Of a DNA stretch of 64,000 bases, positions 24,831 to 34,200 are shown in pieces. The notes under the pieces are model-generated. The model was not told where the DNA came from. It saw only the letters and a list, made by a program, of their open reading frames with translations, and did no database searches. The DNA is from an uncultured Psychroserpens sp. (lineage in GTDB: Bacteria; Bacteroidota; Bacteroidia; Flavobacteriales; Flavobacteriaceae), in NCBI RefSeq assembly GCF_947492715.1, contig NZ_CANLNS010000001.1:558001-622000 (forward strand), given 5' to 3'. The position numbers were made by a program, and so were the translations under genes. How positions within the stretch are numbered: the stretch's first letter is position 1; every line of letters starts with the position of its first letter.

Positions 24831-25904
24831 TTAATTTTGTTTTTTCTTCTTTTTTGTGACTGTGTTTCTACCAGTAGTAGTATTAGGTATTATTCTTTGA
24901 ACAGTAATAGACCCATCACTTTCCGTAAATTCATTGCCATTTCTTGTGTTCCCATTTACTCTATTTTCAGCCATTGTGGCTATTTTATGAGCAGCTGGGT
25001 AGTCAGCGGTAGCAAGTTGTCCTGGCTTATGACCTTTCTTTGTTTTTTCATGTTGTTCAACCGTTTCATGTATTAGAGCACCAGCACTTGTAGCTCCTCC
25101 TTCACCTGCATTATCGAAAGCCTCAATGTCTGACATATCGATTTTACTTAAAGCCCAACTTCCAACACTTACATCAACAGATTTCCCACGAACCTTCATT
25201 TCTACTTTATGTTCACTATCAACAACAGCTTTATACTCATCATAAAATGCTTTTTGTTCTTCTGTCATTTCACCTTCTTTGTCTGTTGCTGTTAATCCAG
25301 TAACATTTCCATCTTCATCAATTTGAACCTCATAAAAACCTCCAGTTCCATTATTTACAACTGATTCATATCGTTCTTGTGTCTTTGTTTTATCAAAAGT
25401 TAAACTTATACTATCTCCAGCTATTTCCCTATAATAAATTGGACTATTTGCAGAAAAATGGTAAGGAGTAAGGTCTTCATACTGTTCAGCAAATCTATCA
25501 ATTTTATTAAACCTAGCAATTGCTGGGTCATAATCTCTCCATTGAAAAGCCACTGTGTTTTTTCCTAATTCTTCTTCAAACTCTTCACCAGCAAATTTCT
25601 TTTTCTGCGCAGGATTTGTGCTGGTGACCACGTTATTATACCCTTTATGTTTGAGTCCAAAGGGATAGTAGTTGTTTTCTTCTATGATTTCTAGGTTTGG
25701 ATTTATAGAACCACTACCATCACTGTCTGCATACGTGAGTCTTATATTCCCTAAATGATCTTTGTATTGATAAATATAATTAAAACTCTTACCCTCTGGT
25801 TCTATATAACCCTCTGGGTGCGAGAAGAATTTTAGGTTATCATCCTCGTAGATAAAGCTCCCTCTATATTGTGTATTTGTTACATTTTTTGGTTCTGTAA
25901 CCAC
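24831..25904 (-). CDS. 5'-truncated RHS C-terminal tip (displaced toxin module)
   Basis: The frame is open from a GTG at 25904 and gives 357 residues without signal peptide. Homology to the RHS core already starts before it, at DATGLKLKK near 25930; ten bases further on, repeat copy 3 begins, and an in-frame stop lies inside that repeat. Residues 1-100 are almost the same as the full-length RHS core (HPEGYIEPEGKSFNYIYQYK, YKDHLGNIRLTYADSDG, NYYPFGLKHKGYN). After about residue 100 the two diverge. The unique end contains GALIHETVEQHEKTKKGHKP and AAHKIATMAENRVNG, a possible His/Glu metal site of unusual HExxxxH spacing, and a Lys-rich tail. It is likely silent unless recombined with the full-length gene. 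Confidence 0.75.
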   Translation of the reverse strand: MVTEPKNVTNTQYRGSFIYEDDNLKFFSHPEGYIEPEGKSFNYIYQYKDHLGNIRLTYADSDGSGSINPNLEIIEENNYYPFGLKHKGYNNVVTSTNPAQKKKFAGEEFEEELGKNTVAFQWRDYDPAIARFNKIDRFAEQYEDLTPYHFSANSPIYYREIAGDSISLTFDKTKTQERYESVVNNGTGGFYEVQIDEDGNVTGLTATDKEGEMTEEQKAFYDEYKAVVDSEHKVEMKVRGKSVDVSVGSWALSKIDMSDIEAFDNAGEGGATSAGALIHETVEQHEKTKKGHKPGQLATADYPAAHKIATMAENRVNGNTRNGNEFTESDGSITVQRIIPNTTTGRNTVTKKKKKQN

Positions 25905-25930
25905 TTTCTTTAATTTTAGACCTGTTGCGT
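25630..25930 (-). repeat. RHS-core homology tract in displaced tip
   Basis: This 301-bp tract aligns without gaps to 27675-27975 in the full-length RHS gene, at a constant offset of 2045 bp. Scattered single-base differences are mostly synonymous. The match stops sharply just before repeat copy 3. It offers a substrate for homologous recombination between the two toxin tips. Confidence 0.85.
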
Positions 25931-25940
25931 CATGTTTTTT

Positions 25941-26077
25941 GAGCGTTACCCTCTTTCGCTTAAGCTACAGTGGGTCAGGTCTTACGCTATATCTTTTTAC
26001 GAGTTCTCGATACAATGCTCCTATCGTCGCATCACTCGAACTGACGTAAAAAGGATGCCGCTACAACCCTTAACGCG
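25941..26077 (+). repeat. nested intergenic repeat, copy 3 (inner loop inverted)
   Basis: A 137-bp element from GAGCGTTACCC to TTAACGCG. The outer blocks match copies 1 and 2 (CTCTTTCGCTTAAGCTACAG, GGATGCCGCTACAACCC). The inner loop differs: it reads GTTCTCGATACAATGCTCC ... GCATCACTCGAAC, the reverse complement orientation of the loop in copies 1 and 2. It abuts the truncated RHS tip. Confidence 0.85.
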
Positions 26078-26141
26078 AAGCCACACCTGTCGCTCAATAT
26101 TATAAAGCTAAAAGTACAGAAAATAATCTATAACAGCTTAA

Positions 26142-26279
26142 AAACAAAAGCCATGACTCTCATCACAGCCTTTGTATTATTTATCTTTTAGCACAAGCGT
26201 GGACGCTTGCACCAGCGAGGGGGCAGTCCTTAACAAAGAACTCTTTATGAAGAAAAGCAGTAATTAATTACTGCTTTTC
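26142..26279 (+). repeat. rest of repeat unit 3: CATG hairpin, GTGGACGC repeat, terminator
   Basis: In order: CAAAAGCCATGAC...CACAGCCTTTG, TATTATTTATCTTTTAG, the GTGGACGC repeat (26191-26223), TCCTTAACAAAGAACTCTTT and the perfect palindrome GAAAAGCAGTAATT/AATTACTGCTTTTC (26252-26279). It then runs on, shared with unit 2, through TTTTAGTCCATGACCTTTTT to just before the stop of the immunity gene at 26342. Confidence 0.85.
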
Positions 26280-26341
26280 GATTATTTGTAATCATATTTT
26301 AGTCCATGACCTTTTTTAATACACTACCTACACTACCTGCC

Positions 26342-26746
26342 TCATTTATAGATATAATCTCGATTACTAGGTTTTTCTAACCATAAAATTGTATTCCAAA
26401 GTGATTTCATTGTTGATTTGTTTTTTAACCATATTTTTTCATTCCCATTTATCTTCACACATTTGTATCTTGCAAAAATCTTTCCTTTCTCCAAAGCATT
26501 ATCATGTAAAATATCTGAAAACTCACTAAGTGTAAACTTTCCTTTATTTCCATTTAGCGTAGAATAAAAGACATATTCCTCACCTAAAATTGTATAGACA
26601 TTATCGTTCTTTTGAATACCTAATAGAACCTTTTTCCCTTCATCTTTTAAAATATTGATGATTTTTGAAGATTCATCTACAAAATAACTCCCTGCATGTT
26701 TTTCTAAGTTATTAATCTTAATTCTTTTTTTTAAATAATTTGACAT
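26342..26746 (-). CDS. putative immunity protein for the RHS effector
   Basis: A 134-residue cytoplasmic protein without signal peptide (MSNYLKKRIKINNLEKHAGSY...), alpha/beta in look, Lys/Asn-rich. No family is recognised. It starts 3 bp after the stop of the 1502-residue RHS gene and is the last gene of that operon, the standard place for an antidote. Lack of an export signal suggests the matching toxin works in the cytoplasm, in contrast with the lipoprotein antidotes of the displaced module. Confidence 0.7.
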   Translation of the reverse strand: MSNYLKKRIKINNLEKHAGSYFVDESSKIINILKDEGKKVLLGIQKNDNVYTILGEEYVFYSTLNGNKGKFTLSEFSDILHDNALEKGKIFARYKCVKINGNEKIWLKNKSTMKSLWNTILWLEKPSNRDYIYK

Positions 26747-26749
26747 TTA

Positions 26750-29700
26750 CTATAGAGTTTTCGTTAAAATATATCTATTACCTGTAATCCATGCTTTCAA
26801 TCCGCTTTGAATATTATACCCCATAAATCCTTCCCCTTTTTTTATTCTTTTATTTAATGCTCTTACTATAACCGGATCTACAGATATACCAGATTTAATC
26901 CTCATACTCGAAGCTCCATTAGCCTTAAAAGCTTGTTCTACTTTTTGTATATCACCGGGTTTAAACTTATTTAAGAAACCAATACTAATATCTGCTACTC
27001 CGTTTTTTATTTTCGCAAAAGAAGTTAAATTTCCTAATCTTTTAAAAGCAGCTGCAGCTTCAGCACTAAACTCTACCTTTCCCATAGCTACATTTACTCC
27101 TTTAGATAAATTTTTAGCTTTAACCATTCTTACAATCCAAACACCTCCCTGCAATACTTTAACTGCTGCCCATTCTCCAGTAAAAAACAGAACAACTTCA
27201 ACCGCTGCAATGTTAGCTGCTTCACCCATAGCCGTGTCACCTGTTCCATCTTTATAATCTTCCCATGCTTCATCTGGATCTTGCCCATTCTTCAAAGCTC
27301 TTTTGATTACTTGCTGTTGATCAATTTTTCTATCTAACCAAGGACAACAGTCCTCCTCTTCTTCAGAATTATTATCTGAAGCTGTTGATCCACCCAAACT
27401 ATTAACCATTGTCCTATACATATCTCTAGCTTCAGCATCATAAAATGTTTCACTATCAGCGCCACTTGGATCAGCATAAAAAATAGGATTATTATCAAAA
27501 GATGAATACGTAGAATACTCATAATGCGTAACAGGATCAATAGATGTCCATCTAGCAATGGCAGGATCATACTGTCGCATATCCATTTCATACCAATCTA
27601 CACCAAGAGACTCTTCGAGCTCCATACCATTGTATTTAAACTTACTCGCTTGGGAATTTGAGTTAGCACTCACCACGTCATTATACCCTTTATGTTTTAA
27701 GCCAAAGGGATAGTAGTTGTTTTCTTCTATGATCTCTAGGTTAGGATTTATAGAACCATTGCCATCACTATCTGCATAGGTAAGTCGTATATTCCCTAAA
27801 TGGTCTTTATATTGATAGATGTAGTTAAAACTCTTACCCTCTGGTTCTATATAACCCTCTGGGTGTGAGAAGAACTTTAAGTTATCATCCTCGTAGATGT
27901 AATTCCCTCTGTATTGGGTATTTGTTACATTTTTTGGTTCTGTAACCACTTTCTTTAATTTTAGACCTGTTGCATCGTAAATATAATTAATTTTCTTATC
28001 TCCTGCTGTACCAAATGTAACTATTGTTGGTAAATTTAAATGGTTATAGGTAATGTCTCTTATATCCTTGTTTTTATCTGTTATCATATTACCATTGGCA
28101 TCATAAGTATAATCATCATTTTGTATGGTTACTTGCTTAAATCCAATAGTGTTATCTCCCGTTTCTACAACATTCGTAAGCTGGTTGCCGTCATAACTAT
28201 AGGCTAACTCATCCATGTTGGTTACTAGTACGCCCGAGCTGTTAACACCGCTACGTTTTAATGTCATGATATTACCATTTCTATCATAATCCATATTGCT
28301 AAGATCAAAGTAATTATCATGGTTAACACCAGATGCTTTTTCAAAATCTGCACCTTTGATCCTATTAAGTGCATCATAACTAAAACTATAACCTCGCTTT
28401 ATCTGGCTTTCGCTCGTTGAGGCGTCATAAGTTCTGGTATTCCAGAAAATCTCGCTTATGTTACCATTATACAACGAGGTAGAGTTCGTATTATCTTTGC
28501 TGTTGTAGTTTAGCTTTAAGCCAAACAAATCGTTTCCTGTAGCATAAAGATTATCTACATTATTGATATCGGTAAGCCAGCCTCGTACATTATAGCTGTA
28601 ATCTACCTCTTGTAACCCGCCATTTAAATTATAAACACTCAAGTCCTTAATTCTGGTGCCTGTGCTAGCTATAGCAACATCGCCATACATCGTTGACGTA
28701 GTGGCTGGTGTTTCTGAAGTGTAGAACTGTTCTCCGTTTTTGTAATAGTATATCGTAGTCCCGCGACGTTCTACCGTAAAAGTGTCCCCCGGTACATGCG
28801 TGGTTTTAAATCCTTTATTTGAACCACTCTCAAGAACACCTACATTACCTGCAGAGGTAATATTAATGGCATACTTTATCGATGGATAACCTACATTTGG
28901 ATCGGTATAGGATAGTCCTGCCATAAAAGCCTTATTAATATCTACAGTAGTAAAACGTACATACCCATCCTCAAAAATCCCATTTTGCGTTGAAAGCCCT
29001 GCCGTGCCCCAAGAACCACTTGCCGTTTTGGTAATGATATTATTGACTACAGACACACCTAGTTCTCCTGCATAGCTAAGGTCTATAGCCAATTCGCCAC
29101 CAACCTGTTTCATCTCCAATTGTCCAAACTCGTCATAATGGTTCTTCACGATAAGTTCTTTAGGATGATTATTAATACTCTGTTCATGTCTGGATAATCT
29201 ATCTGCATGATCATAGGTAAATTCATCTACAACAACCTTAGGTTTTTGTTTTTCTACATCATGCGTGCTGTGTGTTTTAGTGACCTTACCTACAAAATCT
29301 AGTTTAGAACTCATACGGTCTGTATACTCTAAATAACTGTTTGTTGATGTGTTTTGGATAGGTCGTCCTTTAGCATCATAGTAACTCTCGGTTGTGGTCC
29401 ACGTATTGGTATCTAAGGTCCTTACCTTAGAACCTGTTGCTAGACCTGTTACATCCTGTGCAAATGGTTGACTTAATGCCGAATAGCCTATAAAGACATC
29501 TTCTACAATGGCATTTTCATGTAAGAACGATCCATATCCCATGAGTTCGCCTGTAGTACTTGTTGCAGAGGCATAAATAACCTCGCCATTATGGTAATAA
29601 TAAATCTGGCTCCCTGATCGCAACACTCTAAATACGTCTCCTGCCACATAATAGGTTGGTGGGATGGTCGTATTAACGCCTTGTTCAAAAACATAAACTC

Positions 29701-31258
29701 TATAACTGTTTCCTACGCCTGCTGCATAAATTCCATAATCAATCTCGTCTCTATGATAGGTAGGTGATGTGATTGCTGAATTTGTGAGTCCGATAACAAC
29801 ACCTTTATCGGCATCCTTAACGGTCCATTCGATATAACCATCATCAATTATGGTTTCATCTGTTGTAAAACCTGCATTCCATGCTGTTATCGGATTGGTC
29901 TTCTTTACCTCATTATCAGAAAGATCCATACCTGAAGACAAGTCCAAATCATAAGACGCCTGATACGCATTCTCGGTATCCCAATTGTAGTTGTCATAAT
30001 AATTTATTGTATACACCTTAGATATGTTTTGTGGGTACACATTGTTTGAATAGTACAATACCGTAGAGGTGTCATTCGCAAGACTTGTGGTGCTTGACTG
30101 CTGTGTTTCGTGTAAATCCCCTGTTTGAATATTGATTGTATTTTGAATGTTAATTCTCGTGTCATTTGCTGTAAAGAGTCCTGTATAAGCTACTCTATCA
30201 AAAGCATCATACTTGGTAAACAACCATTTATTACTCCCTCTTAAAATAGCATCTTGGGTAAGCACTGGACGATCTAGAGCATCATAGATAATATATTCCC
30301 ATCCCTTTTGTGGAATCTTCTTCTCTACCAGTCTATTTCTATAATCGTAGTGGTATTGGTAACAAAACTTGTCTAACACAGCTTGATCAACTGTATTGCT
30401 GCCATTTAAAATTGCTTTTGAGCCTTCTGGTGAAAGCACATACGTTAGGTTACCAAAATCATCATATACATAATAGGTATCATGAGCGATACCACTATTA
30501 TAGGTACGTTTTAAAACCACTTGACCTTGCGAATTGGTAAACTCTTCTGTAGTGTGAGATTTGCCATGGGTTTGTCCAGTTTGCCAATTCTCATCCTTGG
30601 TAATGCTTTTAAATAACTCGTTTGCCGAATAATAACCATTGTAAATCAGCTCTGGTGTTTCGGTATTTGAATTTAAAAAATTCACATCAAACAGCCGTAC
30701 CTCGCTAGCAACATTGCTTTGGTAATCGAATCTAATGCTGTGATTGGTACCCATAGTAGAGCCAATCTTCCAATCTGTTCCTGGAGCACCTTGTTGTAAT
30801 ACTCTATTTAATGGGGAATTCTCAAATTGCTTTTCAGAATACGCGTTTACATCAGAAACACTTGCCCATTCTCCTGAATACTTGTTATAATAATGTGTTT
30901 TCTGATTGGCTTTTAATACAGCATTATCGATATAATCTAATGCCGTAATTCCTGTTACTAGACTTTCCATTGGTAAATAGTCTTCTACCTGCCTTCCGTA
31001 GCCATCATAAAACATAGGTACAACAATATGTTGTTTATGTCCTCCTGCTTGTTTGACAATAGATTGTTTTGGACGCCCTAGACCATCTAAGTACGTCACA
31101 GACTCTATCTTATCATCATCGATAAGTGCGTCTATTTCTGATTGCGTCTTAACCGCTTTCTTATATGTGGTTGACTTTACGTAATTCTCTGTTGTGGTTT
31201 GTGCCAATACTATAGATGACACAACTACAAAAGCTAATGTGATTATTGATCTTTTCAT
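26750..31258 (-). CDS. RHS-repeat polymorphic toxin (DUF6443-type)
   Basis: The 1502-residue protein has a Sec signal peptide (MKRSIITLAFVVVSSIVLAQ). The N-terminal domain (YLDGLGRPKQSIVKQAGG, MFYDGYGRQVEDYLP) is of the DUF6443 type found in Bacteroidota RHS proteins. YD-type repeats with embedded jelly-roll-like inserts follow. An RHS-associated core (YKDHLGNIRLTYADSDG, NYYPFGLKHKGYND, MRQYDPAIARWTSIDP) ends near residue 1262 at DPSGA. The last 240 residues are variable: an acidic CCPW segment, a hydrophobic Ala-rich stretch (about 1340-1380), and a basic end domain of about 100 residues with no family I recognise. RHS shells encapsulate and release such toxic tips. An immunity gene follows after 3 bp. 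Confidence 0.88.
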   Translation of the reverse strand: MKRSIITLAFVVVSSIVLAQTTTENYVKSTTYKKAVKTQSEIDALIDDDKIESVTYLDGLGRPKQSIVKQAGGHKQHIVVPMFYDGYGRQVEDYLPMESLVTGITALDYIDNAVLKANQKTHYYNKYSGEWASVSDVNAYSEKQFENSPLNRVLQQGAPGTDWKIGSTMGTNHSIRFDYQSNVASEVRLFDVNFLNSNTETPELIYNGYYSANELFKSITKDENWQTGQTHGKSHTTEEFTNSQGQVVLKRTYNSGIAHDTYYVYDDFGNLTYVLSPEGSKAILNGSNTVDQAVLDKFCYQYHYDYRNRLVEKKIPQKGWEYIIYDALDRPVLTQDAILRGSNKWLFTKYDAFDRVAYTGLFTANDTRINIQNTINIQTGDLHETQQSSTTSLANDTSTVLYYSNNVYPQNISKVYTINYYDNYNWDTENAYQASYDLDLSSGMDLSDNEVKKTNPITAWNAGFTTDETIIDDGYIEWTVKDADKGVVIGLTNSAITSPTYHRDEIDYGIYAAGVGNSYRVYVFEQGVNTTIPPTYYVAGDVFRVLRSGSQIYYYHNGEVIYASATSTTGELMGYGSFLHENAIVEDVFIGYSALSQPFAQDVTGLATGSKVRTLDTNTWTTTESYYDAKGRPIQNTSTNSYLEYTDRMSSKLDFVGKVTKTHSTHDVEKQKPKVVVDEFTYDHADRLSRHEQSINNHPKELIVKNHYDEFGQLEMKQVGGELAIDLSYAGELGVSVVNNIITKTASGSWGTAGLSTQNGIFEDGYVRFTTVDINKAFMAGLSYTDPNVGYPSIKYAINITSAGNVGVLESGSNKGFKTTHVPGDTFTVERRGTTIYYYKNGEQFYTSETPATTSTMYGDVAIASTGTRIKDLSVYNLNGGLQEVDYSYNVRGWLTDINNVDNLYATGNDLFGLKLNYNSKDNTNSTSLYNGNISEIFWNTRTYDASTSESQIKRGYSFSYDALNRIKGADFEKASGVNHDNYFDLSNMDYDRNGNIMTLKRSGVNSSGVLVTNMDELAYSYDGNQLTNVVETGDNTIGFKQVTIQNDDYTYDANGNMITDKNKDIRDITYNHLNLPTIVTFGTAGDKKINYIYDATGLKLKKVVTEPKNVTNTQYRGNYIYEDDNLKFFSHPEGYIEPEGKSFNYIYQYKDHLGNIRLTYADSDGNGSINPNLEIIEENNYYPFGLKHKGYNDVVSANSNSQASKFKYNGMELEESLGVDWYEMDMRQYDPAIARWTSIDPVTHYEYSTYSSFDNNPIFYADPSGADSETFYDAEARDMYRTMVNSLGGSTASDNNSEEEEDCCPWLDRKIDQQQVIKRALKNGQDPDEAWEDYKDGTGDTAMGEAANIAAVEVVLFFTGEWAAVKVLQGGVWIVRMVKAKNLSKGVNVAMGKVEFSAEAAAAFKRLGNLTSFAKIKNGVADISIGFLNKFKPGDIQKVEQAFKANGASSMRIKSGISVDPVIVRALNKRIKKGEGFMGYNIQSGLKAWITGNRYILTKTL
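27675..27975 (-). repeat. RHS-core homology tract in full-length gene
   Basis: Partner of the tract at 25630-25930. In this gene the reading frame continues on both sides, so this is the parental copy. Confidence 0.85.
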
Positions 31259-31269
31259 TGTTATAGGTA

Positions 31270-34200
31270 TTAGTATTGGTTTTTGTAGTTATATTCATTT
31301 TCACTTAAGATATTACCATCTTGATCTTTGACATATAAAAGCCTATTCATACTATCGTAATTATAGGTCATAGAATAGCCTCTAGCATCTGTCACCTTTG
31401 TGATACCAACCATAGCATTATACTCGTAAGTTGATACCTGAGCATCCGGAAAATTAGTTTTTAATGTATTTATCTGGGTCGCAGTTAAACCTCCCGAACC
31501 TGCATTGAAATTACTGCCTAAAACAGTCTCTATCTGAGCAAAAGTGACATTTAGAAGTTTTGCTACGGGAAATGTATTGTCGTATCCCCATATGTAACTT
31601 ATTGGAACACCATCAGACTTTCTAAGCTCTTGTGGATTCCCATAGCCATCATACTTTATAAATTCTATTCGAGACTCTGGGGTTGTTGAACTCTTACCCG
31701 ATTTAACAGATTGAGGTAATACTTGATTGCTTACAAATTCATGATAAATATTTTGTGTCTCACTTAGCTTAACACCATTCTTAAAACTCTCCGTCTCTAA
31801 AACCTCATTAATCTTGTTTAAATCCTCTAACTTGTCTTTTATAACTGTTGAATTACTATTTAAACTCGGTCCTACTGGATAGTAATATTTGGTTTGCCAA
31901 TGTTGGTCAACACCTTTTTCTTTAAGGAATGTATTTTGTTCTGCAATTTGATAATTATCAGAACTATAACTAAAGGTTTGATTGGTTGTCACCATTTTAT
32001 CAGGAATAGGAACGTTTAAAACAACCTGCTCGGTGCCGTCATAAACGTAATCCTTAGTCTCTGTAGACGTAAGCTGTACTTTGTAGGTCACCTCGTCATA
32101 ACGTCTAGATGGTCCTACCGTTAGCTCATTTACATGTATGAAAGGTGAGCCAAACGCGATGAATAAACCTGCTCTTGATAAAGGTAGTCCTGTACAAATA
32201 TCTGTATTATACTTTGTTAGTAAAGGGCTATTTTGACCATACAAATAAAAGTTATCAAACATGACTCTTGCACAATGTGGCCCAGTTCCATCACTTCCAT
32301 TGATAAAATCATTTTCGTTAGTATCAAAAGCTAATGATTCTGTCACCACCTGTTCTATAGCACCACTTTCGTAATTATACGTATTTGTAGTTTGCTTAAG
32401 AAGTTTGTTGTCTGTATCATATATGGACACTGTTTTTGCATTTCCTCTTTTATAATCTGTGTCAACCATTCGCGGAAATGGATAGGTGTATCCTTGAGTA
32501 AACGTTGGAAAGTCAATAGGGGAATGAAACCTGTATTTTACAACAGATTCATCTTTAATAGTTTCGCCACTTGTTTGTGGCGTTGGAGCAACCGATGTAT
32601 CAACGTTATAAGCAGCCACATCTCTATAGCCTATAAAGTTGCCTTGGGTCATCTGTGCATCCAATGCATTATTAGTTTCGGTTACAAAATAGCGCACGGG
32701 GTTTTCAACAATTTGAGCCGCATTGTAAATGGGTTTACTATCTATTGTGTATTTACGTTGTAAATGAGATGATCCATCAAAAGAACCGCTAGAATAATAA
32801 TGTGTAGGGTTTGTTGGTCCCTGAAAATTAGGGTTACCTGGATATCCCATTGGGCTTGGAACTAAAGATTCTAATTGATAGTTAAATGCTGTTTTAGATT
32901 TGGTCTGACCAGCATCTACATTTTCTACAGATGACATACGAAGACCGCCTCCATAAACCCACCAATTTAATTCATCGGCGATTAATGACTTTGGAGAAAT
33001 CACTAATCTAACGCTAACAGCATGAGGTAGTGTAGACTGCGCATATGGATCTTCAACCGGTAAAAACGGATCTTGGGCAATGTGAAACTCATATGTTCCT
33101 GTTTTTAATCCTACTTTTACATTTCCTGTTGTATTGTTACCATTCAGAATAAAACTACCAGCTGTACCACTACCTGTTATTGGAACATAGTACACTGTAA
33201 AATTAAATGGATTTATATAATCTTGACCACTTAATATTTCATATTTAACATTAGCATTATGATCCACATTTACCGTTATTGTTTGCACAGCACTCGTTGG
33301 AGGCGTTCCTCCTGTCTGATAATGATTTGTTGTATTATGAATTTGTGAATCTGGTGTTACGGTATAATTATCTGGGTTTTCGAAAATCTCATCAAAGGTC
33401 AACAAGCGATCACCTTTATAACTATAGGTATTACTTTGCCAATTAAACTCACGTTTACCTCCAGTAGGATATGTAATACTTGAGAGTGCACCAGAGGTCA
33501 CTAAATCTTTATACGTTTGCTCATCACCACTGTTATAATATCCAAAGGCATCACTCAACGTTTGACCAAAGGCATTTAAATTCTCTTTATTATTATATTC
33601 AAAGACATAGGCTAATGAATTATTTTCCTCAACTTCATCTAAAAACAACAAACTAGAAGTATTCTCCATTGCCGCGTTATAATTAAAATCGTAGGTTTTA
33701 TTAACACTGCCATTGTTTTTAATCACTACAGAATTGAGTCTTTTACCAACATATTCAGGGTGATTATCGTTAGAGGTAAACTCTATGGTAACACCATCTC
33801 TAAATGTGATATAATCAACCTTTTTAGAATCTATAATCGTTGTTCGCGTAGAGCTTACAGCAAGAGGTTTTAGTTGAGCGTATAATGCTGAAATACAACT
33901 TGGAGTAATCCCTACAGTATAAGGTCTGGTATTAACATCTACAATATGTTCAATGGTGGTAGCAAGATATTCGGGTTCTTCTACAACATCTTTATAAACG
34001 ATACTTAGTAAGTTTAAGTCGTTAGGAGTCTCAACCTTACTGAGTTTCCATGCCGAGCGAAATTTAGGAATATCATCTCCTGCTACTGGAGCTACGGCTC
34101 CACCACCACTTCCAGGTTGTGGGTAAGAAATGGAAAAACTATTATTTTTTGTAACCTCGACTTGATCAAAAGTATATTTAAATCCGTTCTCATCAGTGAT

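Noticed and set aside
24837-25076. Plus-strand open frame opposite the displaced RHS tip
   Set aside because: It is the mirror frame of the toxin domain with Phe/Cys-rich composition and no homology to anything recognisable.
20324-26077. Integron attC sites
   Set aside because: Ends contain GTT and AAC, but the core and inverse core consensus do not fit, spacing is wrong and no integrase gene is present.
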